From NCBI GenBank assembly GCA_020216845.1, contig JAIWNK010000038.1:1-10000 (forward strand): DNA of 10,000 nucleotides, read 5' to 3'. This document shows, one piece after another, positions 1 to 6,911 of the stretch; the first letter of the stretch is position 1, and each line of letters begins with the position of its first letter. This DNA comes from Anaerolinea sp. (lineage in GTDB: Bacteria > Chloroflexota > Anaerolineae > Anaerolineales > Anaerolineaceae). The notes beneath the pieces are model-generated. The model was given only the letters and a program-made list of their open reading frames with translations. It ran no database searches and was not told where the DNA came from. The position numbers and the translations under genes were made by a program.

Positions 1-2226
1 GGTGAACAAGAAGCGCACAACCGTGCCATCGGGCACGGGGTTGTTGTTGTGGTCGAGGATGATGCCGGTGCGCAGTGGCAATGTGTCGCCCACGCGAAAA
101 CTGGGCGCAGGTGTGGGCGAGGGCGTGAGCGGCTCAAGTGTGGCAATTGGATTGAGGGTGGCAGTTGGTTGCAGGGTCACTTGCGGCGTGGGCATGTCAA
201 GATAGAGCGGAATCACCTGCGTGGGGTTGGGGCTTGTGGCGGTGATCAGGTCGTAGCCGACGCCAGCAACAGAGACGGGCAAGTTGCCTTCGGGGCTAAT
301 TTCCTGAAACAGGATGCGCGCGGCGACATCTACAAAATCGGGGCCTTTGCTATACAGGCTATAGTATGCGGTGAGCGTTGAGATGTCGGTTGCATCCAGA
401 AAATAGGGCGCATCAAAGCTGAAAACAATGATGCGTTTGTTGCCAATTAAATCGGGCCGCTTTGAGAGAAATTGGCTGAGGGTTTGCGCAGCGTTTGCAT
501 CAGCAATCGAGAAAATCATCCAATTGGCAAATTGCAGTTGTTCTTGCAATTCGGGCTGATTGATGGGGTTGTTGAGCAATTCTTTTAGCTGCACAAAGTT
601 GTAATTGAAGAGCCGTGAAGAGACGATTTCGCCGCTGGCTTGTGGGCCATACAGGCGCAAAACGGCATTGGAAAGGGCGTTGGTGGAGAGAATGGATTGT
701 TCGGGGCAGGTGCTGCATTGGCGCGCTTCACGGTTATCGGTGATGAAAACAATGCGGTCACGCACCTGCGGGGGTTGTGGCAGGCGGGCGGCCAATTCGT
801 TCGGGTCGGGGTTAATCAACGTGACCGATTGGCGAGCGGTGTTGAAAGTCACTGTCTGACTGCTGCCAAGGGTGCTGAGGGCATCTTCACTGGGCTGAAC
901 AGATTGTAAGGTGAACAGGCTATAGAGGCGGTATTTGAGCGTCAGAATGCGCTCAACCGAGGCATCTACTTGTTGGGCAAAGGCAGTGTCTTCGCGATAT
1001 TTTTGGGTGAAAAATTCCAGCGTGCGGATGATGGTCGTATAAGAATCGGGGTCATTGCTGGCTTGCAGGTTGTCGGCATAGAGCAGGTCGCTGCCGGCCA
1101 AAAAGGCGTTGCGCGCCACCTGCCGGGCATCGAAGTTTTGACCGGTTGGATCGTAGAAGCGGCGCACCGAGGGGCTGCCCAGGTTGTCACTGACGATGAG
1201 GCCAAGGTTGTTTTGCCGCCAGTTCGCCAGGGGTTCAAGCGCCATCAATTGACTGAGGGCAGATCGGTCAAAGCTGACGGGCGGGGTGATGGCGCGAATG
1301 TTGCCCTGGAAGCCCTGATAGCGGATGTGTGAAACGAGTAAGCCATCGCTGGTGGAGGCGGAATCCGGCGCGTTGCCGGTGACGGCGAAGAAGGGCGCTA
1401 GCTCAATTTGCTTGAGCTGCTCAAGCGATTTGCGCACGGTTGGCACTTCTTCTTCAGCGGGGCGGTCGGTGCTGCCACGCCCGGGGAAGTGCTTGCCAAT
1501 GACGGCAATGCGGCTGTTGCTGCCCTGATGCACACCGGCGATGTAGGCCTGGCCCATGCGCCCCACCCAATAGGGGTCGCCGCCAAACGTGCGGGTGCCA
1601 AGGTCGAGGCTGCCCTGGTTTTGTGGATTGCTGAGCACATCCAATGAGGGGCCAAGCAGCAGGTTGAAGCCAAGGCTGCTCAACTCGTGCCCGAGCACCT
1701 GACCGACTTGTTGCGCTTGTTGGGGGTCCCATGTGGCGCCGATGGCCATCTGACTGGGCAGTGGCGTCAGGCCGTTGAGAATCTGGTCATTGGGAGATAG
1801 GCCGCCTTCCTGACTGATGCCGATGAAGAGTGGAATGAAGCGAGGAGAGGCGCTGTTTTCAGTCAGCGAGGCTTGCCATTGATTGGTTTGCAGGTTGCGG
1901 ATGAGTTGATAGGTGGTGCGGGGGGTGTCTTCGGGGCCGCTAAAGTTGTTGTTGGCGCGGCTGAGCACCACCCCGCCGACATGCCGATTGACCAGCAGGT
2001 CGTAGATGGGCGTGTCTGGGCCAACATCCTCACCCGTGAAGGTGACCAGAAAGAGCTGACCGACGCGCTCTTCGGGGGTCATTTGTGCGAGCAACAGGCG
2101 CGCCTGTTGATTGGGGTTGTTGCGTTGCGCCTGAGCAGGCTGAGGCGACCCGCTTGAAAACAGCAAGGTGAATAACAGCAGCAATGCAAGCAAACGCTGT
2201 GTGATGCGGGGTGACCAATGCTTCAT
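1..2226 (-). CDS. Secreted GH3-family (NagZ/beta-N-acetylhexosaminidase-like) protein, 3' end outside window
   Basis: An open frame of 742 codons with no stop runs off the left edge, so this is a partial gene. Residues 1-33 form a signal peptide: basic start, Leu-rich core at 12-23, AQA cleavage site before Q34. The GH3 barrel follows, with QEGG at 139-142, KHFPGRG at 245-251 and a VSDNL strand carrying D347 at the usual nucleophile position. Roughly residues 460-670 look like the GH3 C-terminal alpha/beta domain. A Pro/Thr-rich linker (679-709) leads to the start of an apparent Ig-like domain (about 710 onward). NagZ-type enzymes remove N-acetylglucosamine from wall or chitin fragments. Here the D-x-H catalytic loop after KHFPGRG reads TDRPAEEE with no His, and the Arg that normally follows QEGG is missing, so activity is doubtful. 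The start ATG overlaps the stop of the upstream gene (ATGA) and has no clear ribosome-binding site, suggesting translational coupling. Family is likely; enzymatic function is uncertain. Confidence 0.85.
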   Translation of the reverse strand, partial: MKHWSPRITQRLLALLLLFTLLFSSGSPQPAQAQRNNPNQQARLLLAQMTPEERVGQLFLVTFTGEDVGPDTPIYDLLVNRHVGGVVLSRANNNFSGPEDTPRTTYQLIRNLQTNQWQASLTENSASPRFIPLFIGISQEGGLSPNDQILNGLTPLPSQMAIGATWDPQQAQQVGQVLGHELSSLGFNLLLGPSLDVLSNPQNQGSLDLGTRTFGGDPYWVGRMGQAYIAGVHQGSNSRIAVIGKHFPGRGSTDRPAEEEVPTVRKSLEQLKQIELAPFFAVTGNAPDSASTSDGLLVSHIRYQGFQGNIRAITPPVSFDRSALSQLMALEPLANWRQNNLGLIVSDNLGSPSVRRFYDPTGQNFDARQVARNAFLAGSDLLYADNLQASNDPDSYTTIIRTLEFFTQKYREDTAFAQQVDASVERILTLKYRLYSLFTLQSVQPSEDALSTLGSSQTVTFNTARQSVTLINPDPNELAARLPQPPQVRDRIVFITDNREARQCSTCPEQSILSTNALSNAVLRLYGPQASGEIVSSRLFNYNFVQLKELLNNPINQPELQEQLQFANWMIFSIADANAAQTLSQFLSKRPDLIGNKRIIVFSFDAPYFLDATDISTLTAYYSLYSKGPDFVDVAARILFQEISPEGNLPVSVAGVGYDLITATSPNPTQVIPLYLDMPTPQVTLQPTATLNPIATLEPLTPSPTPAPSFRVGDTLPLRTGIILDHNNNPVPDGTVVRFLFT
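100..192 (-). other. Pro/Thr/Ser-rich interdomain linker in the GH3 protein
   Basis: Codons 679-709 of the GH3 gene encode a low-complexity stretch rich in Pro, Thr, Ala and Leu, ending TPSPTPAPS. It separates the hydrolase from a following segment containing DHNNNPVPDGTVVRF, which resembles the opening strands of bacterial Ig-like (invasin/Big type) domains. Such linkers are common in exported modular proteins and suggest a surface or extracellular location. Confidence 0.7.
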
Positions 2227-2978
2227 GCGTTTTGCAAGGTTTGTCGGGCAAGCAGCGGATCATCCGTGAAAATGCCATCTACGCCATCAGCGAACAAACG
2301 GCGCATGTCTTCTTGCCGGTTCACCGTCCAGACGTGCACACGCCGGTGCCGCTTGTGCTCGTTGCGGATCAGGCGCGCCGTGGCATCGCGCAGATGGGGG
2401 TGCAAAAATTGCGGCGAAACTTTGAGGCTGAGTGCACTGCGGCTGAGTAAGCCATTCAGCCCCGGCATGGCCAACAGGCCAACCGGAATGTCGGGCAGTG
2501 CTTGCCGGGCGCGGGTCAGGTTGTCGGGGTAAAACGAGGAGAGCAAGATGCGCTTTTGCAAGCCCATGCGCACGATCAATTCAACAACAGCCTCAGGCAA
2601 GTTGTCTTTGGGGGTGCTGTAATTGGTCAGCTCAACGTTGATCAGCAGGCGCTGCCCCACTTCTTCAAAGACTTCGGCCAGGGTGGGGATGCGCTCGCCG
2701 CGAAACTGCGGGCCGAAGAAGCTGCCAGCATCCAGTTCTTTGAGGGCGCTCAGGGGTTGACTGCTGAGCAGGCCGGTTGCGCCGGTTGTGCGCTGCAAGG
2801 TGGGGTCGTGGAAGACCACAATTTGCCCATCGGCGCTGAGTTTGGCATCCAGTTCAATGGCATCGGCACCATGTTCGGCGGCCAGGCGAAAGGCGGCCAG
2901 GGTGTTTTCGGGGGCATGGGCCGAGGCGCCGCGGTGGGCAAACACGATTGGGTGAGAAAATTCGCTGAAGATGCTCAT
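2223..2978 (-). CDS. ugpQ: Glycerophosphodiester phosphodiesterase (GDPD/UgpQ family)
   Basis: This 251-residue protein has the usual length of a bacterial cytosolic GDPD. The family hydrolyses glycerophosphodiesters (deacylated phospholipid head groups) to glycerol-3-phosphate and an alcohol. Visible motifs are the HRG signature (H15, R16) followed by APENT (22-26), the metal-ligand pair E42-x-D44, the second catalytic HD (H57, D58), and NVEL with E116 where the family has its third acidic metal ligand. The C-terminal VHVWTVN and DGVDGIFTDDP segments are the closing strands of the TIM barrel. There is no signal peptide, so it should act in the cytosol on imported or internal substrates. Its ATG overlaps the stop of the AAA+ gene and its TGA overlaps the ATG of the GH3 gene (both ATGA), placing it in the middle of a coupled operon. 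The exact substrate is not shown; the symbol denotes the family. Confidence 0.93.
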   Translation of the reverse strand: MSIFSEFSHPIVFAHRGASAHAPENTLAAFRLAAEHGADAIELDAKLSADGQIVVFHDPTLQRTTGATGLLSSQPLSALKELDAGSFFGPQFRGERIPTLAEVFEEVGQRLLINVELTNYSTPKDNLPEAVVELIVRMGLQKRILLSSFYPDNLTRARQALPDIPVGLLAMPGLNGLLSRSALSLKVSPQFLHPHLRDATARLIRNEHKRHRRVHVWTVNRQEDMRRLFADGVDGIFTDDPLLARQTLQNA

Positions 2979-4360
2979 AGTTCAACAAAGTAAGAATCGG
3001 CGGCCCGGTCAATTAATTCACGGGTCATGGCTGGTTCGACGTTTTGGTAACGGGCGATATCCAGAATCTGATCGCACAGGTCGCGCGGGTGAGAAGCGCG
3101 CGGTTTGCGGTTGCGCTTGATGTAATATTCCTGCAACAGGTAGGCCAGACCCTGATCGCTGTAAGCAACGCCCTTTTGCTGCGACACACGGCGAAAGATT
3201 TCGCGATATTCTTCGTAGGTGGGGTCGCCGATTTCGATTTTGTGGCGCAGACGGCGTAAGAAGGCCTCGTCTACCAGGTCTTTGGGCGGCAGGTTGGTGG
3301 AGAAAATGACCAACACATCAAAAGGAACTTCGACCTTGCGTCCGGTGTGCAGGCTCATATAGTCAATGCGGTTTTCCAATGGCACAATCCAACGGTTGAG
3401 CAGGTCGCGCGGGCGCACTTGTTGACGGCCAAAGTCATCAATCAGCAAAATGCCGCCATTGGATTTGACCTGGAAAGGTGCCTCATAGAATTTGAGCGTG
3501 TCGTCAAAGACGAGGTCGAGCCCGGCCATGGTCAATTCGCCGCCGGTGACGATGAAGGGGCGGCGAATGCGCACCCAACGCGGATCGCGCCGCCCGCCGC
3601 TGCGCAGCGAACCGGTGCCGGTTGGGGTGGCGTCTTCATCTGGGGCCAGTTGATGGTTGACCGAGTCGTAGAGTTTGATGACCTGTCCATCCACTGAGAT
3701 GGCATAGGGGATGTACATGGTCTGCGCCTGAATCAGGTTGCCAATGGCACGGGCGACGCTGGTTTTGCCATTGCCTGGCGGGCCATACATGAAAATGGAG
3801 GTGCCTGAGTTGACCGCTGGGCCAAGGCGTTGATAGCTCAGCTCTGACAGCACAAGGTGCGCCAGCACTTGCCGCATCAACCGGTTGGTGATTTGCAGCC
3901 GTCCGCGGCTTTGACGGCGGATGGATTCGTTGTAGACCTGCACCGGCACGGGGGCCGGACCGGCATATTGGCTGCGGTCCAGTGCTTCGCGGGCGCGGGC
4001 AATGCCTGCTCCGGTGATGGCGTAGACGTAGGCGCCTTCGCCCAAGCCCATTTGCGAGGTGCGCACTTCAATCAGCTTCTCACGTTTGAGCGCCTCAAGA
4101 ATTTGGTCCACAATGCCAGTGAACGGCAGGGCAACATTTTCGGCAATTTTGAAGCCGGTCAGGTAGCCTTCGAAGTAGAGGATTTTCAACACCAGGTCTT
4201 GCAGCCAGAGCGGTGAAAGGCCAGTGTCTTCCATGCGGGTGATGGGCGGTGGCACGAAAGGCGTTGCTGCGGCCGCAGGGCGTGGGGCCGCATTTTGTTG
4301 AGCGGGGGCTGCGGGGCGTTGCGGAGCGCCAGCAGCAGGGGGGCGTGGGGGAAGAGTCAT
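2975..4360 (-). CDS. AAA+ ATPase with N-terminal winged-helix-like domain, function unknown
   Basis: This 461-residue protein begins with a Pro/Ala-rich, probably disordered tail (1-40). Next comes a helical segment (about 48-132) with LKREKLIEV and a GAYVYAITGAG beta-wing, resembling a winged helix. The AAA+ core follows: Walker A GPPGNGKT (193-200), Walker B ILLIDD (304-309), sensor 1 FSTN (N356), an AFLRRLR segment (366-372) suited to an arginine finger, and a SHPRDL segment (R426) at the sensor 2 position. The second Walker B acid is Asp (D309) rather than the usual Glu. I recall close relatives as widespread but uncharacterised; no partner is evident. The ATG at 4360 is chosen because GGAGG lies 6 bases upstream; an in-frame GTG at 4381 would add only seven residues and would bury that site. 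It is the first gene of the operon with the GDPD and GH3 genes. The ATPase fold is certain; the role is not. Confidence 0.92.
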   Translation of the reverse strand: MTLPPRPPAAGAPQRPAAPAQQNAAPRPAAAATPFVPPPITRMEDTGLSPLWLQDLVLKILYFEGYLTGFKIAENVALPFTGIVDQILEALKREKLIEVRTSQMGLGEGAYVYAITGAGIARAREALDRSQYAGPAPVPVQVYNESIRRQSRGRLQITNRLMRQVLAHLVLSELSYQRLGPAVNSGTSIFMYGPPGNGKTSVARAIGNLIQAQTMYIPYAISVDGQVIKLYDSVNHQLAPDEDATPTGTGSLRSGGRRDPRWVRIRRPFIVTGGELTMAGLDLVFDDTLKFYEAPFQVKSNGGILLIDDFGRQQVRPRDLLNRWIVPLENRIDYMSLHTGRKVEVPFDVLVIFSTNLPPKDLVDEAFLRRLRHKIEIGDPTYEEYREIFRRVSQQKGVAYSDQGLAYLLQEYYIKRNRKPRASHPRDLCDQILDIARYQNVEPAMTRELIDRAADSYFVEL

Positions 4361-4366
4361 ATGATG

Positions 4367-4371
4367 CCTCC
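4367..4371 (-). promoter_or_regulatory. Shine-Dalgarno site of the AAA+ ATPase gene
   Basis: On the minus strand GGAGG lies 6 bases before the ATG at 4360. It is the strongest ribosome-binding site on the left side of the window and decides between this ATG and the in-frame GTG at 4381. Confidence 0.8.
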
Positions 4372-4391
4372 AGAAAAGCACGAAGATACTA

Positions 4392-4404
4392 GAATTATAG
4401 CACG
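4392..4404 (-). promoter_or_regulatory. Promoter of the ATPase-GDPD-GH3 operon (extended -10)
   Basis: Read on the minus strand this is CGTGCTATAATTC, with a perfect TATAAT at 4399-4394 preceded by TGC, an extended -10 element. No good -35 is visible at 17 bases, which is tolerable for an extended -10 promoter. The predicted start near 4387 gives a leader of about 27 bases that includes the GGAGG site. The same 13 bases occur at the tgt promoter. Confidence 0.75.
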
Positions 4405-4413
4405 ACCTTTTCC

Positions 4414-4442
4414 TTGCGGTTCGTCCATCCTTCTCTTATAAT
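4414..4442 (+). promoter_or_regulatory. Promoter of the glycosyltransferase gene
   Basis: TTGCGG at 4414-4419 is followed after exactly 17 bases by TATAAT at 4437-4442, a sigma-70-type layout. The ATG is only 7 bases beyond the -10 box, so the transcript should start at or next to the A of the ATG. The -35 region overlaps the upstream part of the divergent ATPase promoter, so the two may compete for polymerase. Confidence 0.75.
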
Positions 4443-4449
4443 TGCTGCT

Positions 4450-5133
4450 ATGAAACTTTCTGTCATTATTCCGGTCTATAACGAGGCGCAGACGATGCGC
4501 GAGATTGTGCGGCGGGTGTTGGATACCGGCCTGGTGAGTGAAGTGGTGGTGGTGGACGATGGCTCAACGGATGGCACGCGTGAGATTTTGGCTGAACTGG
4601 ATGGCAAGCAGGGCGTGCGTGTGATTCTGCATGAGCGCAATCAGGGCAAGGGGGCGGCGGTGCGCACCGGCCTGCAAAACGCTATCGGCGACGTGTTGTT
4701 GATTCAGGATGCCGACCTGGAATATGACCCACGCGAGTATGCCGGGTTGTTGAAACCGATTGAGGATGGCATTGCCGATGTGGTGTATGGTTCACGCTTT
4801 TTGGGGGCAGCGCGGCGGCCCATTTTGTTTTGGAATATGCTTGCCAACAAGCTGTTGACCTTCGCGACCAACGTCCTTTACAACAACATCCTCAGCGATA
4901 TGGAAACTGGTTACAAGGTCTTTCGGCGGCAGGTGGTGCAAGATATGCCGCTGCATGCCCGGCGGTTTGAGTTTGAGCCAGAATTTACCGCCAAGATCTT
5001 AAAGCGCAAGTATCGCATTTACGAAGTGCCGATTGCGTTTTACCCGCGCGATTATAGCGAGGGCAAGAAGATTAAGCTCTGGGATGCCTTTGAAGCGTTG
5101 TGGGCGCTGATTAAATATCGTTTTGTGGATTAG
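4450..5133 (+). CDS. Family 2 glycosyltransferase, dolichyl-phosphate mannosyltransferase (DPM1)-like
   Basis: This 227-residue GT-A fold enzyme should transfer a sugar from a nucleotide donor to a polyprenyl phosphate or similar acceptor at the cytoplasmic membrane face. Motifs are IIPVYNEA (6-13), the nucleotide-binding VDDGSTDGT (35-43), QDADLEYDP (86-94) with the DxD metal site at 87-89, GSRF (114-117), TGYKVFRR (153-160), RRFEFEPEFTAKIL (171-184) and SEGKKIKLWDA (203-213). The last three are typical of the DPM1-like branch. It has the short catalytic-only form, without the C-terminal membrane helices found in some relatives. The ATG at 4450 directly begins the MKLSVIIPVYNE core; an in-frame TTG at 4414 is the -35 box of the promoter and is not used. 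There is no Shine-Dalgarno site, consistent with a leaderless mRNA. The stop overlaps that of the convergent recJ gene. Acceptor and sugar are not determinable here. Confidence 0.92.
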   Translation: MKLSVIIPVYNEAQTMREIVRRVLDTGLVSEVVVVDDGSTDGTREILAELDGKQGVRVILHERNQGKGAAVRTGLQNAIGDVLLIQDADLEYDPREYAGLLKPIEDGIADVVYGSRFLGAARRPILFWNMLANKLLTFATNVLYNNILSDMETGYKVFRRQVVQDMPLHARRFEFEPEFTAKILKRKYRIYEVPIAFYPRDYSEGKKIKLWDAFEALWALIKYRFVD

Positions 5134-6830
5134 GCAGGTTTGAGGTCGCGCACGACCAGTTGTAAGCCTTCTCGGCCCTGATAGTTGTTGCGTTCAAAGG
5201 TGTAGAGCAGATCGACTCTTTCTGGAATTTGGGTGGCCCATGCGCCCATGCGAAAGGCGATGGCATCGTAATAAATGTTGCCGTCGGTGACGATCAGGCG
5301 CAGGTGAGTCTGGTCTTTGCCAATGGCGCGCGCTTGTGTGACGTGCAGGCGGCGCGAGATGAAGACGGCATCGGGGTTGCTCATGCCGGTGGGTTGCAGG
5401 CGGTCGAGGTAGGGCAACAACAGGCCGGGCTGCAGGGCGCTGAGTGGAATTTCCATGTCGGCGCGCAGGGTAGGGCGCAGTTCCAGCCCGCCCAGTTTTT
5501 CGTGTGCAATGGCATTGAGACGGCGGCGTAGCTCGGGCAGATTCTCGTTGCGAATGGTGAAGCCGGCGGCCATCGAGTGTCCGCCGTGCCGTTCCATCAA
5601 GTCGGCGCATTGGTCGAGGGCATCGGTGATGTGAAATTCGCTGATGCTGCGGCACGAGGCGCGCGTGCTTGTGTTGCCAATTTGGCCAACGATGGCCGGG
5701 CGGTAATAGGTTTCGACCAGGCGGGCAGCAACCAACCCCACGACCCCAGAGCTGAAATCGGGGTGGGCGACGAACACCAGCGAGCCCTCGCCCGGGTCGG
5801 CGGCAATTAGTTCCTCGGCTGTTTTTTGCAAGTTGTGCGTGAGGGTTTGGCGTTGACGGTTTTGGTCATCCAGTTTTTGCGCGAGCAGACCGGCTTCTTG
5901 CACATCATTGGCCATTAACAGCGCATAGGCGGCCAAAGCCGATTCAAGCCGTCCGGCGGCATTGAGGCGCGGGCCAAGCGAAAAGCCCACATCGCTTGCT
6001 GTCAGGCGCTCAATGGCAATGCCGGCTGCCTGGGCCAGGGCGCGGATGCCCACCCGCTGCCCCAGACGCAGGCGGTTGAGGCCTGCCCGCACCAGGCTGC
6101 GGTTCTCGCCGGTCAGCGGCACAATATCGGCAATTGTGCCAAGGGCGACCAGGTCAAGCCATTCTTCGGCGCTATGCCCTGGCAGGGGGTGACGAGTGAG
6201 TAGCGCCTGCGCAATTTTGTAAGCCAGCCCAACCCCAGCCAGGTTGACATCCGGATAGGTGTTATCGGGGCGGCGCTGACAGATGACTGCTGTGGCGCGG
6301 GGCAAATCGCCCTGCGGATGATGGTGATCGCTGATGATCATTTCCATCCCCAGGGCGCGGGCGTGTTCAGCCTCAACCGGCGAGCGGATGCCGCAATCTA
6401 CCGTGATGATCAGACGGGTGCCGTTTTGGGCCAGGCTGTCGAGTGCCTCGTTGTTCAGGCCATAGCCTTCTTCAAAGCGGTTGGGAATATAGGCTTCTAC
6501 CTTGGCACCGAAACTGCGCAGCACCTGCGTCAGCAGGGCTGTGGCCGTCACGCCGTCTACATCGTAATCGCCATAGATGGCGATGGGCTCTTCGGCTTGA
6601 ATGCTGTGCCAGATGCGCTCAACGGCTTGATCCATGTCGGTCAGCAAGAAAGGATCGTAGATGGGGCCATTGCAGCTCAGGTATTGTTCCGCCTCGCTTG
6701 CCGTCAGGCAACCGCGGTTGTAGAGCAGTTGACGTACAATCGCCGGGTAAGCGCGCAGCTCGGCATCAATTTCTGCGGGCAGTTGTTCAGCAATTTTCCA
6801 GTTTCGGACAGGGGTGGGGGTGTCGCTCAA
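5130..6830 (-). CDS. recJ: Single-stranded-DNA-specific exonuclease RecJ
   Basis: This 566-residue protein matches RecJ in length and motif order. RecJ degrades single-stranded DNA 5' to 3' in recombination, mismatch repair and base-excision repair. The DHH domain shows DYDVDG (88-93), TVDCG (143-147), SDHHH (167-171) and ALGTIADIVPL (229-239, D235), which supply the metal-binding acids and histidines. GPRLNAAGRLESA (286-298) follows. The DHHA1 domain has SGVVGLVAARL (361-371) and the GGHSMAAGF signature (416-424). The C-terminal OB-like domain starts near the PTGMSNPDAVF segment (480-490). The start is TTG: a TGA lies two codons upstream in frame, and the next ATG (codon 66) would cut off conserved N-terminal sequence including W11 and the LLYNRG segment. 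The ribosome-binding site is weak. The gene is divergent from tgt and convergent on the glycosyltransferase, with overlapping stops. Confidence 0.97.
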   Translation of the reverse strand: MSDTPTPVRNWKIAEQLPAEIDAELRAYPAIVRQLLYNRGCLTASEAEQYLSCNGPIYDPFLLTDMDQAVERIWHSIQAEEPIAIYGDYDVDGVTATALLTQVLRSFGAKVEAYIPNRFEEGYGLNNEALDSLAQNGTRLIITVDCGIRSPVEAEHARALGMEMIISDHHHPQGDLPRATAVICQRRPDNTYPDVNLAGVGLAYKIAQALLTRHPLPGHSAEEWLDLVALGTIADIVPLTGENRSLVRAGLNRLRLGQRVGIRALAQAAGIAIERLTASDVGFSLGPRLNAAGRLESALAAYALLMANDVQEAGLLAQKLDDQNRQRQTLTHNLQKTAEELIAADPGEGSLVFVAHPDFSSGVVGLVAARLVETYYRPAIVGQIGNTSTRASCRSISEFHITDALDQCADLMERHGGHSMAAGFTIRNENLPELRRRLNAIAHEKLGGLELRPTLRADMEIPLSALQPGLLLPYLDRLQPTGMSNPDAVFISRRLHVTQARAIGKDQTHLRLIVTDGNIYYDAIAFRMGAWATQIPERVDLLYTFERNNYQGREGLQLVVRDLKPA

Positions 6831-6865
6831 GGTTCAGTTTCGCTCTCTGATTGTGATTGTGCTTT

Positions 6866-6874
6866 ATTTTAGCA
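6866..6874 (-). promoter_or_regulatory. Probable recJ promoter (extended -10)
   Basis: On the minus strand the sequence is TGCTAAAAT: a one-mismatch -10 box (6871-6866) preceded by TGC. No clear -35 is visible. The predicted start near 6859 leaves a leader of about 29 bases before the TTG at 6830. It lies back to back with the tgt promoter, and the regions upstream of the two -10 boxes overlap. Confidence 0.55.
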
Positions 6875-6892
6875 TGAAAACGGGGTGGGGAG

Positions 6893-6905
6893 CGTGCTAT
6901 AATTC
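6893..6905 (+). promoter_or_regulatory. Promoter of the tgt-uppP-lipoprotein operon (extended -10)
   Basis: CGTGCTATAATTC contains TATAAT at 6898-6903 preceded by TGC. The tgt ATG at 6912 is only 8 bases past the -10 box, so transcription should begin about 2 bases before the ATG or at it. No Shine-Dalgarno site can fit in such a leader. The 13 bases are identical to the ATPase operon promoter on the other strand. Confidence 0.78.
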
Positions 6906-6911
6906 GCCGAT

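Noticed and set aside
4361..4381. In-frame GTG at 4381 as the start of the AAA+ ATPase
   Set aside because: It would place the GGAGG site inside the gene, leave no ribosome-binding site of its own, and add only seven residues with no recognisable role.
4414..4449. TTG at 4414 as the glycosyltransferase start
   Set aside because: The TTG is the first half of the -35 box, the extra residues do not belong to the family core, and ATG 4450 begins the conserved strand directly.
5144..5157. GGTCG-CGCA-CGACC inverted repeat as a terminator near the convergent junction
   Set aside because: The stem is only 5 bp, it sits inside recJ codons and no T-run follows on either strand.
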